DNA of 64,000 bases, taken from assembly GCA_963693365.1 (NCBI GenBank), contig CAVNZM010000013.1, forward strand, positions 6,324,001 through 6,388,000, in the 5' to 3' direction. The position numbers and the translations under genes are program-made. The notes beneath the pieces are model-generated. The model was given only the letters and a program-made list of their open reading frames with translations. It searched no databases and had not been told where the DNA came from. Shown here piece after piece: positions 12,412 to 24,303 of this stretch. The stretch's first letter is position 1. Every line of letters begins with the position of its first letter. The stretch comes from Amoebidium appalachense. Its lineage: Eukaryota > Ichthyosporea.

Positions 12412-13777
12412 CCTAGAAACTTATCGGGGCTCGATATTGCACATGAGAAACGCTGTAGATATGTTCTTGGGGGGGAATGTGCTGTTCTTGAACAGAAATA
12501 TTGAAAAAAAGGGAAAATTACATATTCAAGCGTTTATAATGCTACACACCTGATACGAAAGCTGTTACGACGGTACCCTGACCTTATTCGTATCGGGGTC
12601 TCTCGTTAATCGTAATCACGACGATTTTTTTCGTAATCCCTACCCTGCACATTGCATTGTTGGATATATTTTTTGGTTTTTGTTTTCAACAGGCTGCAGC
12701 CGCTGCCTTCAGGACTATTATTTCTACAAAACAACATAGTAAGACATATAATAAAAGCTAAAATTATCTTTAATATAAAGAGGCCGCTCGGCATGAGACA
12801 CTAAAGACAGACGGGACATTATTCTGTCTCAAGGAAGCCTTCGGCGAGGAGGAGGCAGTACACGTGAGGCGCGACTCAGTGCGCGATCAGTGTAGATATG
12901 GAGTAGCTAGTTGCAGTGACATCAGTACTAGTGGGGGCGGCGGGATTTCGAAATTTCTAACGGACGGAAGCTCCGCTATCATATCCGTGTCTTTGGCGGC
13001 GGATTTCAAAATTCCTAACGGACTCTGTGACGGCAGTACAAGAGATCGGGGGTTTACACACTTTTTATTGCGTGGACACTGCCGGAGGCCCAGCCACATT
13101 CGACGGCCTACTGCGTTCCGTATCACTGAGGTACTGCCCTGCGTTTTCCAGCGCAGCCAATCAAATGCAGCCAGTGACATATGTACATGCTAGGCAAAAA
13201 TGAGCGCCATCGTAGTAGAGATCGCGATCGCAAGAAGCCGATCAGTGTACCAGTTACCACAATCAGGGCGAGCGGAGCCCTGTCAGGGCGAGCGCCAAGG
13301 CGAGCGCAAGTGAGGCCCGGCAGCGACTCTTAGAGAGGGGTCAGAATCACATCACGTTAGGGAGGCCACTTGAACGGAGAATTCGAAGGAGAAAGGTTCG
13401 TATCATAGGTTTATATAGCCTACATAGCCCCAGTTGACAAATTATACACAAAAACATATTCTAACCGAGATTGGGCCCCACATCGCTGTGGGTGTACACC
13501 CACTGGATCGTTTATTGAACAGTTGTCGCCAGAAAATTGAACAATTGCTGTTTGTTTTTGCCACGTGTACAGTCAGTCACGGCAAGCTTGAACGATGAAG
13601 CAAAACAAGGAGTGGGCGAAAAAGTAGAAAGGAAAGTAAAGAACCAAAATCAACCCACTTTTATTTATTTTAAACGACTTGGTGTAGCCACCCTCTGACC
13701 GCACGGTGTGTGATCACGGACGTCATAATCATTATTTTCAACGTCGACGCGCGTGGACGCCGGCGCCATTCTTTTTT

Positions 13778-13994
13778 TGGGGGGGGGGGGGGGGGGGTTT
13801 GCCAAATAGCCAACAGTGGTGCATACATAAAAGGTCCAGGCTGCCAGCCTGACCGCACAAAGGTTCGATTAGAGAACCGACCGGGAGGCGGCTATGAGAA
13901 CTTGGGCTTTGGGGAAAGGGTGAGGTGGGTGAGTGGGTGGGTGGGTGGGTGGATGGATGGGTCATGACGTCGTGGGCACGGTGTACGTGTGTGT

Positions 13995-14050
<56 letters not shown>

Positions 14051-14106
14051 ATGTGTGTGTGTCTGTGTGTCTGTGTGTGTATGTGTGTGTGTGTGTGTGT
14101 GTATGT

Positions 14107-14147
<41 letters not shown>

Positions 14148-14255
14148 ACGGTGTGTGTGCGTGTGTGCGTGTGTTCGAGCGTGCGTGCGCGCGCGCGCGT
14201 GTGTGTGTGCATGTTTGTGCGTCTGTGCGTCTGTGTGTCTGTGTGTGTGTGTGTC

Positions 14256-14311
<56 letters not shown>

Positions 14312-15346
14312 CATGTGTACGTGCGTGTGTTGTGTGTGGTTTGGCTGTGCACGGGGGTAGCCCCCAGGAGGGGGAGGGGGAAGAGGATGGGACACTGTCC
14401 CGGCCGGTGGGTTGGGCGGGGCGGGGCGGGAGGAGGGGGGGATGGGTGGGGTGGCCGGTGGGGAGGGGGGAGGGGGGTCACCATGACACTGCAGCCTTTT
14501 TTGTAAAATGGCGTGCGGTTCTAAAACACATGTAATAGTTGTATGATGTATGATGAACATAACCACCGACCACACGAAACAACTTGTAATGACACAGTAG
14601 TAGTCCACACAGAATTATAAACTCAAGCACACAAATACATCTGCACACGCACATACTAGCGTGCGCACACGTGCACACGCACACACACGCACACACTCAT
14701 ACCAACACACACACACCCTGTATTGTACACACCCAAAAACACACACGTGTGCACACACACAAACACACACACGTACACACACGTACACACACGCGCGCGT
14801 GACACACACACAAACACATGTGTAAACGCAAACAAAGCAAACACAGTGTCACACGTGCACTGGCTAGCGCACAAACAAATAATAAGGGTTCACGTCAGCT
14901 TTTCAATTCGTTGTGCCTGCACAGTGATTAGTAAACTCTGTCCGATTTATACCCTCCCGAGTCGGACCTAACATTTCCTGTTGCCCAATTTGAACTTCCT
15001 TGCCTCGGTCTCATATAAACAGCAGAAGAGGAAAGGGGTTGGGCTGGGAACAGTCACGTGGTATGTGTATGTCCGTGAGGGGGAGGGGGGACCCGGGGGG
15101 GGGGGGGGAGGGGGGGAGATGTGGCCGTGGTAGAAGGGGGGGGGGGGGGGGGGCTTCACTTAATTTAAAAGGGGGGGGGGGTAGCCCCCCGGATTTATGT
15201 ATGTGTGTGTGTATTTGTGGGGGGGGGGGGGGGGGGGGGGGGAAGGGTTATCACTTTTTTGAGAGACATTTTTAAGAGCCCCCCCCCCCCCCCCCCCCCC
15301 CCCCAACACCACCACCACCACCACCACACCACCACCATAACTACCC

Positions 15347-15392
<46 letters not shown>

Positions 15393-15457
15393 AAAAAAAA
15401 AAAAAAAAACCAAGAACAACAACCAAACAAAAAATCAGAAAAGAAAAGGTGGTGTGG

Positions 15458-15528
<71 letters not shown>

Positions 15529-15971
15529 AACCTACACGATCCGGGCAGTGGACAGGGTTGTCTGCCATTGAATTTCAGCATTGATCCCACACTTTAGGAT
15601 TGTGTTAATATTCATTGGTAAAAAGGTTCCTTGTCTCGTGATTTCAAATCAGGTTGGGGTAAGACAAACGCTTTCTTTCATCTTCGCAGGGATATACATA
15701 CCTACGAACTAAAACAAAATCACCCAAATTGGTATCAAAGGCTTCCTAGCCTAACCAGTATTCGAATTGTTCCACATCTGGCCACTTATAACTCTATAAT
15801 TACGTTGTTTGCTGCTTATCATAAACTGCTGGTGGGAGTCAGTCATTAGTGTACTCGCCGGTTGTGCTCACATGCACAAAAATTATGGCCATTTTTACGC
15901 TTTTTTATGACGCCATATCCAATCAATTCGCTTAAGTAGAAACAAAACACCAATGATCAAATCAATCGTTT
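13778..15971. repeat. G-run, GT/CA and G/C homopolymer region
   Basis: Intergenic. It contains a G-run (13780-13797), imperfect GT arrays (13988-14330), imperfect CA stretches (14640-14830), and homopolymers at 15070-15180, 15221-15242, 15280-15304, 15348-15409 and 15460-15527. The last is 68 consecutive G, the longest in the window. The stretch 15530-15971 is unique but holds no recognised gene. Confidence 0.8.
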
Positions 15972-16615
15972 CTATTGGTCGCCCTCCTCATCAGCAGCAA
16001 TGTCTTCGCTTCCAGCCCCATCTTTCGAGCCCTTCTTCGTCTCAAAGTACGCATACTTACTGACCATATCGTTAGGTACAGGGTGCGAAAATTCCTCCTC
16101 TCCTGTGGTATTTGCCTCAAACTGAATCTCCTGCTTATCGGTGATGTGATCAGACACGATCGCCACCTTGCCCCCAGCAACCCTCTTAACGTAAAAACCC
16201 TTCTCATCACCCGGTTGGAGCATCCTTAAAGATTCATCCGACCACTTTCCATCTATGGAAATGTACATGTCGTAATACGCCGGTGCGGTGCCGTCGTTTC
16301 TTACTGTCACATGGGAGGTTTTGGTCTTGAAATTCACGTGATATGACGTAATCACATACTTGTACCCCATCAGCATGCCCACCTCCTTAAACCTCTCGAT
16401 CTTCCCATTAACGTCGCCGAATTCGTTATTGTTCCCAGACCGGAGCGCGTCATTAGCCAACGAGTAGGTCACGTGGTCACGGCGGGAAACGAAGTCGATC
16501 GACTCACCAAAGTTCGGGCCTTTGCGTGAGAGCGAATATTTCTGCGCACTGTAGGAGGAATAGAGGCCAACTGGTCAGTCATTGAAAGCAAATTTTCTCT
16601 CTTTTTTTTTTTTTT

Positions 16616-16646
<31 letters not shown>

Positions 16647-16952
16647 GGGGGGGAGGGGTTGAGGGAGGTAACAGGAACGAAGCGGCAGACACAGAGAAGG
16701 TTTACGAAGCGGAGAGGTGAAAGGAAGGGGGGGAGGGGAGGGGAAGGTGAAAGGGGACCTGGAAGGCAAAATGGAAAGAGGAAAAAACAATGCAGATGTA
16801 AGCTGCCTCTTTTAGTGCAAAAGGGTACACATATCTTCTGGTTGGCGTGAGGCTGAGACGAGGAGGAGGAGAGTAGGGTGGGAAGCAGATAGTGAGAGGT
16901 GGAGGAGGATGGGGAGGAGGGGAAGGAACAGGGGGGGGGGGGGGGTGGTGGT

Positions 16953-17000
<48 letters not shown>

Positions 17001-17653
17001 AAGGGGGTCAGCACGAAAGGTACATATGGAAAGAGAGAGAGAGGATAAGGCGTAGGTAGGGTCTGTGTGAGTGGGTGGGTGTATGTGTGGGAGTGTTTTT
17101 TTTTTGGGGGGGGGGGGGGGGGTAGGGGGGGTACGGGTACATACGCATCCTCGTAGGCAATTTCTCCGCCCATAGGGGCAAACATAGATCTCTCATCGTA
17201 TCTCAGCAGCATACTCTTTGCTGCATTCTGCATGCGATCAGGATCTCCGGCCATAATCGTATCCATAAAACACCCAAATCGAAGTTGCAAAAGTTCGCGA
17301 TTTACGAAGAATGGGCCTTGGAAATATTGCGGATCAACGGAATCGACGCTGATCTGCCATGGGGTTACCTTAAAGAGATTGGATGTTTCTTTAAGGAACT
17401 TGGTCTGGTATTGGTAGTCGGGGAAGTTTTGGCCGAACTTGTAGGTCAGGTTGTAGATGTGGTATTCGCTCCAGTGGCCGAACCCTACCTGTTGGGGTTA
17501 TCGTCATTAACGAAGGCGGATTGATTGATGAGAGGTAAATGTGTGCATCCCCGTTTGGGGGTAATGTAATGGGTTGGTGGGTGGGCCAGAGAAGGCTTTT
17601 TTTTTTTTTTTTTTTTTCCTCTTTCTTTCTTTCTTTTTTTTTTTTTTTTTTGT

Positions 17654-17695
<42 letters not shown>

Positions 17696-17836
17696 GATGA
17701 TACGGCCAGCATGAAAGCAGCCTTTAGGATTTCTTTGGAATTCAACACCTGCGGGGAGCTGAAAAGGGGGAGTAGGAGGGTGCAAGGTGGTATGTATGTG
17801 CATGTCTGCGTGCTCTTGTTTTTTTTTTGTGTGTGT

Positions 17837-17883
<47 letters not shown>

Positions 17884-18684
17884 AGGGTGGGGTGGGGGGG
17901 GGGGGAGGAGGGGGGGGGGGCGGGGGGGGGGGGGGGGGGGGGGGGGGGTAGTAGTACAGGCAGTCAGGGGAAAGTTGGTGATTGAAAAAGCCTGCATCAG
18001 TTTGTGTACTTGCAGCGAGGGACCGAAAGGAGGGGAGGAATGGGCCGGGGGGGGGGGGAGGGGGGGGGGGGGGGGGGGAAGGGGGCGCTGAAAAGGAAGG
18101 TGCAGGAGGTGCCGATGGGACGGGAGGAGGAGGGGGGAGAAGGGGGGGGGAGGGGGGGGGGGGTAGTCTTGTACCTGCAGGAATGCCAATCGCTTGTCCC
18201 CGTCATATTTTGCGGCCAGCTTACGAAAGAATTCATCGTTAAAGGATTTAATCTCCTGCGATCCCCAGTTTGTATATTCCACCTTACGCCCCTCTGAGGG
18301 GTTAAACACCGTAATGGGTTTAAACTTCGGGAGTTTTTTGATGTAATCGGGCTCACCGGAAGGACTTCCGGGAGAACCGTACCAGAACCGCAAAACGGCT
18401 TGGTGCCCGCGATTGGATATTCCGTTGAGCTTTTCTTCCACTTTCGACCAATCATATTTGCCCTTTTCCTTTACGACCGCCGAAAAAGGAAGCGAGAAGA
18501 ACTCGAGGGAGAGGGCGTTGGTCGGGGGGCGGGGACTGTAGTCGGAAAACAGAACCAGACCCTTCATAGGGTTGACTTGAGTGATTTTAGAGGTCAGTTT
18601 TTGCGCTTTCCAGTCTGACTTTGTAGCTGTTTCCGCTACTTGCCGCCTGAGGTGTGCGTGTGTGTGTTTGAGGTGTACGTGTGT

Positions 18685-18762
<78 letters not shown>

Positions 18763-19682
18763 TGTGTGTGTGTGGTGTGTTTGTGCTAATGGTTGTGGGA
18801 GGAGTGGCAGGAGGTGGAAGTTGTTTTGTGGGTGAGGCAAGAGGGGGGATGGGGTCAGGCCTAGGGGAAAGGGGGAGAAAAGGGCGGGGGAGGGGGTGGG
18901 TAGGTGTTAATGTGTTACGGTTCAGCACATACCGCTCCCGTGATCTTAGATTCATGTTGAAAAATGAGCACTATAAATGCATGGCCAAACAGAAAAACGA
19001 TTTCCTACGGGACGGGAAGGCAGCAGTTCAGGGCCCGGGGCGAAGGCGGCCGGGGGGAGGGGGAGGGAGGGGGGGGGGGGGGGGGGGGGGGTTGTATCGA
19101 CACCAACCTGAAACGAAGGGCAGGGACAGGAACACAGTCGTGCCACGTATTCCCTTCTTTGTATTTTGCAACAAATCCTCTTTTGCCCGCCTCTGAGCAT
19201 GCGTTTTCAGCGTTGACATGTAATTCTGCATGGAGGACAGGTTTTCCCGCGATTGTGAACCAATCAAAGTCTGTACATGTGCGAGATGATGCACAGTTGC
19301 TTGATACGGCAAAATCAACATGCTGACCTAGGTTAGGCACCTGTGAAAGAAGTGGAGAAGATGAGATAAAATCGAGAGTTAAGATGTGACCAGCTACTGA
19401 TATATGGGGTCATAGTATTGAGCAGTATCAATGGGGGGGGGGGGGGGGTTTGGAAGAGGGGGAGGGGGGGGGGGGGGGGAGAGAGGGGGTTGCATTAAGT
19501 GCTAGACACATCATGTACACTCCGGGGTGCACACATGTGTATATATGCAAGTGATTCGATTTGATGTAGCATGCCGCATACGCAGCCCATACTGTGCAAA
19601 AAAAAAAAAAATTCCGGGGGGGAATTTGTTTTTTTCGTCCTTTGGGGATAGGGAAAGGGTGCGAGTGCGGGAACGGGGAGGA

Positions 19683-19713
<31 letters not shown>

Positions 19714-20073
19714 CCGGGGGGGGGGGGGGGGGGGGGATAGGGGGGGGGGGGAAGGTGGGTTGCGTAATTTTCAACGGCTGAGGGCCTTTACGAAACCAGT
19801 ACATACCCATGCTGTTGTGTCGCTATGCATGCCCATGCTCATGCCCTTATGGTGTGCACGTGATGCCATGCGGGAAATGGTAGCATCCCATTGGTCCTTG
19901 CTGGCGGTAATGTCCGGCAGTCTGAGAACAACTCCCGCGCACCCCATAGCCGAGGCCAAATGAACACGGCTCTGTGCGGGAAGAATTGTGAGTCAGTGAG
20001 TCAAACAGGGCCAACCTTTTGCACATTCACTGTGTGCGTTTGTGTATCCCGACGGTCTCTACCGTTTACCTAT

Positions 20074-20131
<58 letters not shown>

Positions 20132-21087
20132 ACACACACACACGAAAAAAAAAAAAAAAAAAAAAAGCTGGTGTTTCTAGGACTTTCATAACCACGAAAA
20201 GGCAAGCCCCCTTGACATGTGCACATGTTCATTTAGCTTGCATTACGACAAATTCGTCTCTCGGTATATCCTCCGCCCCTTCCTGCCCCCTCTCCCCCTT
20301 ACAAACACACACACATACACACACGCACACACACACACACGCACACACAGGCACACACATCGTCTACCGTTGCACACGTGGATGTACATACAAAGGATTA
20401 TTGGTGAACATACGAGCGTTCTGGATCACCTGAGCCGTGACTAACAAACCGCACCGCATGCATTCTGTCAGGAGGTTGTGCGGTGTGTTGTGTACGTGTG
20501 TGGGTGTGTGCGTGCGTGCGTGCGTGCGTGCGTGCGTGTGTTCATGCGTGTGTTCATGCGTATGTGTGTGTGCGTGTGCGTGCGTGTGAGTGTGTGTGTG
20601 TGTGACACTGTGTGTGTTTGTGTGCACACGCGCGCGCATGTGTGCACGCATGTCCACAGGAGAAAGGGGGAGGGGTGGAGTATGGTGGATTTGGGGGAAG
20701 GGGGGGAGGGGAAGAGGAGGGGGGGGAGGGGGGGGGGGGGGGGGGGGGGGGGATTTCACAACAACATCGTGCGTGCCCAATATATGATACAAATCATTAG
20801 CGTACCTCCATGTGCATAGGGTCGTTCTCTCCATTCTTGGGCGAAAAAGCACACACCGTGTCGATTCCTTGTGCCCAGTTTTGCTCAAAAGCAGACGGGC
20901 TGGCGCTTTCCAATTCTACAACAGAGATAGTAGCTACGCCATTTTCCGCTGACCGCTTTGCTCTAAGGATTGAAGAACCTGTGACCCCATGAAGGTGAAA
21001 CACGTGGCCGTATGGGAATTCGAATTGAGGTAGTGCTTGCTGGGCAGCTGCAACGGCAGCCATAGATAAAACTAGGCTGTTTTGCAT
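15972..21087 (-). CDS. Secreted GH114-like / DUF4874-DUF4832 fusion protein
   Basis: Minus-strand exons: 21087-20806 (ATG), 20429-20392, 19969-19807, 19340-19108, possibly a 12-nt exon 18944-18933, 18646-18175, 17488-17145 and 16548-15972 (stop TAG). All phases agree and give about 706 residues. The first 20 residues form a signal peptide (LVLSMAAVAAA core), so the product should be secreted. Residues ~25-235 resemble the GH114 (endo-alpha-1,4-polygalactosaminidase-type) TIM barrel: GIDTVCAFSP, RVHLASAMGCAGVVLRLPD, ASRAHHKGMSMGM, VDFAVSSNC, IAGKPVLHAEL. Next come DUF4874 (NPMKGLVLFSDYSP, GHQAVLRFWYGSPGSP, LAFLQVGFGHWSEYHIYN) and DUF4832 (LLQLRFGCFMDTI, FAPMGGE, a C-terminal beta-sandwich). 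Both domain classes are linked to carbohydrate chemistry. The acidic residues expected at the two GH114 catalytic motifs (D.DN.D-like and NEQC-like) look replaced, so that domain may bind rather than cut. The substrate cannot be told from sequence. The first and fourth exon boundaries are strong; exons 2 and 5 are weaker. Confidence 0.8.
18680..18775. repeat. (GT)n array upstream (gene strand) of the DUF4874 exon
   Basis: About 80 bp of GT that reads (CA)n on the minus strand. The exon's acceptor CCTCAG at 18652-18647 lies about 30 nt downstream, so the array occupies the place of the usual pyrimidine tract. Confidence 0.85.
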
Positions 21088-21220
21088 TTTCACGAGGGTT
21101 ATTACTACTAAATCTATATGAATTTGACTTTATGATGAGGAATTGGGTGAGTTGAAACGAGAGGGTTCAGGTGAAACAGTGAATGTGCATCATTGAAGGT
21201 AGAATGGCGCCGACGTTGGT

Positions 21221-21229
21221 TTTTATATC
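21221..21229 (-). promoter_or_regulatory. TATA-like box of the GH114/DUF4832 gene
   Basis: Minus strand reads GATATAAAA about 135 nt upstream of the ATG at 21087. Position and sequence fit a TATA box. No mapped transcript start is available. Confidence 0.45.
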
Positions 21230-21907
21230 TGGGCTGTGGTTCGCTGTGGTTCTGTGGTTCGTGGTTTCATGGTTTCGTTTCTGTTGTGGAGTTTTGTACC
21301 ACCGCAGACTGATCTGGGAGTGGCCAACAGATTTTGTTTGGAATTCTCTAAGCCAATACGGTCGATTCCACGAAATTCTAAACGTTTCATTGGATATATG
21401 TCATTTGTAAATTGTTTCGTACTGTTCCTGCATTCAAAAATGTGAAGCCACCAAAACCTAATACAGAAATACTTGGTTGATTGTTTCTACCAAGTCCAGC
21501 CCGAAATATTACAAGAAGGGCTCAAAATGAAGCTCTTGAATCTTAAATCGTTAGCATAAATGACGAAAGTTATTTATCCAAGAGAATTCAACGTTACGCA
21601 ACACAACAGCGAAAGGCGTTTCACATGGTCACAACCAGATTCCAGCGTGACCGCTTCTTTTCACACAGCCAATAGCATTGCTGGATCTCAGTGGGCTGGT
21701 ACGCACTGAACCAACGAGAGTTCTTGGCAAGGTGCACCTGGTGATGTATCATCATAGTATGTAAACTTCCCTTCTGTGGTGGAAGCCATGATCACGATGT
21801 GTGATCTGAGGAGTGAGCACATGTCCTGGGTCACGCAGCACGGTGTCACTGTTTCACCAGCACTGTGCTGTTTGTGTGAGATAATACCAAATAAGCTGTG
21901 CCGATTG

Positions 21908-21942
<35 letters not shown>

Positions 21943-22340
21943 TTCAAATTCACTCCTCCTCTTGGTATTACTCTTTCCCCCTAATGATCATCATTTGCAA
22001 TCCGACGAGGCTACAAAAAAGAGATTGGAAGTCGCATAGCATACTGGGCATGCGTTTGTTTCCAGTTCCCGAATGAAACCCCTTCGGGTCCGTCACAGAA
22101 GCTCCACCGGCGACGCTGGGGTGTAAACCCTGGGTTAAGTGTGTACTTACTAGTGTGTACTTACTAGCCTACTATTAGTTAATACTTAGGTTAGGGAACG
22201 GTGTGTTAGTTCTCCCGCTCGTTCTCTTCTTATCAAATCTCCTGCGCCGGCCCAAACCCCCAAACCCGATACACACATAAGCATTCCCCTTCTAATACTC
22301 CCCATCTGGCACCTCCTGCTCCTAACCCCACTGACCCTCC

Positions 22341-22388
<48 letters not shown>

Positions 22389-22484
22389 CCCGCCCCACCC
22401 ACCCACCCACCCACCACCACCGCCAAAAAAGAAATAAAAAATAATAATAATAAAATACACCATCACCACCCTCATCACTACCTT
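21230..22484. other. Intergenic, no gene seen
   Basis: Mostly unique sequence to 21900 with a CCAAT motif near 21668. A short stretch resembling the dispersed repeat tail precedes the C-run at 21910-21942. A long C-run follows (22341-22387). Confidence 0.5.
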
Positions 22485-23142
<658 letters not shown>

Positions 23143-23149
23143 CTGGCCG

Positions 23150-24303
23150 TTTAAAGGAAGATTGCAAGCTGGGTGAGCAAGTGGAAGTCAAAAAGAGAGA
23201 GAGAAAGAAAAAGAAAAAAGAGAAACGCAAAGAAGCGGTTGGGTGGGTGGGTGGGTGGGTGGGGAGGGGGAGGGGATGGGGGTAGGTGGGGTGGGGTGGG
23301 TTCGGGGGGGCCGGGGGGGAGGGGGGAGGGGGGGGGGGGGGGTAAAAAGGGGAGGGAGGGGGGGGAGTATTGAGGTGTTTGAAGGGTGGGGTGGGGGGAG
23401 GGGGGGGGGGGGGGGGGGAGGGGGGGGAGAGGAGGGGAGGCCGGGGTGAGGGGGGAATTTTGTGGAAAGAATGCCGGGAGAGCAAGACTATTGGACAACA
23501 TCTGTGGGTTTTAGAACGCAAGAAAACGGTATGGGTTGCCAATACAGCGGATTGCTAGATTTTTTTTTGCCTCACTTTCGTTTTGTGTATGTGTGTGTGT
23601 GTGTGTGCGTGTGCGTGTGTGTGTGTGTGTGTTAAGTGTGTGTGTGTGTGTGTGTGCGGGTGTGTGTGTGTGTGTGCCGGTGTGTGTATCAACAAGTTGT
23701 GTATACCATGTATTTGAGTTTGACAGGCAACCGTTCAAATTTGGGTGCTTGTGAGTGGTTGGGTGGGTACGGTGTCTCCAGACACCTTGCTTTTTTTTCT
23801 TTTTGGCATGTGTGTATGTGTGTCTGTGTGTGCGCGCGCGGCGGCAAAGGGGGGTGGGGGGGGTGGAGGGAGGGTATAGGGGAGAAAAGGGGGAAGGGGG
23901 AGAGGGGGGGGGGAGGGGGATGAGGAAGGGGGAGAGGGGAAGGGACAACCCATGCATAATAATACAGCACCTTTTACTGTGAATCACATCACTGTATTGA
24001 CGCTTCAGCAAGCACTGCACAGCAGGGCCGCTTAACTTCAGAAAAAATTATTAGAGCCCGACCAACCCCTAGAAAAAACACGCATATAATAATTAGCAAA
24101 AAACATTATGTTTTTCTACCATTGCACCCTAAAATGAGCTTTGCGCGCTAACCAACGGTATGTTGCTATGAGCAGCGCAGGTATTTTTTGAAGGATGGGG
24201 TGAAGGGGGTAAATGTACTTGTGCACAGAGAAAAAAGTATACATGTAGCAGGATAGTCCGTGTCCAGGCCTCATGATTTAGTGGGGCAAAAAAAAAAAAA
24301 AAG
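23150..24303. other. Intergenic or intronic, G-rich and GT-rich
   Basis: GGGT and G-rich tracts (23237-23455), imperfect GT (23580-23690) and G-rich sequence (23850-23945). Weak exon-like pieces occur on the minus strand near 23750-23705 (PKFERLPVKLKYM before a GTATAC donor) and near 23560, neither of which could be joined to a gene. Nothing else was seen. Confidence 0.4.

Larger units (their letters stand above)
10250..13690. other. Unique intergenic core with promoter-like motifs and hairpins
   Basis: About 3.4 kb without homopolymers. No gene was recognised and the open frames are short. It carries repeated CCAATCA/TGATTGG motifs, for example near 10870, 11136, 11380, 11424, 11631, 11781 and 11903. 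There are two CACGTG palindromes, two perfect hairpins, a 23-bp direct repeat (12061-12083 and 12343-12365) and a local duplication of a segment reading ATTT(C)(G/A)AAATT(T/C)CTAACGGAC at about 12945-12966 and 13002-13022. It could be promoter or enhancer DNA or hold an unrecognised ncRNA. Confidence 0.5.

Noticed and set aside
12887-13180. 97-codon minus-strand frame
   Set aside because: It overlaps a local duplicated block and shows no recognisable motif; probably chance in a unique region.
13834-13882. tRNA-like GGTTCGATTAGAGAACC hairpin
   Set aside because: GGTTCGATTAG looks like a T-loop, but the GGTTC/GAACC stem gives the wrong loop, and no acceptor, D or anticodon stems could be placed.
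14100-14310. CRISPR-like or other spaced repeat array
   Set aside because: The repeats here and elsewhere are simple microsatellites without unique spacers; the window is eukaryotic.
17700-17765. Possible exon (LNSKEILKAAFMLAVS) inside the DUF4874 intron
   Set aside because: Exon 18175 joins exon 17488 directly in phase to give LAFLQVGFGHWSEY, which matches the family, so nothing is needed in between.
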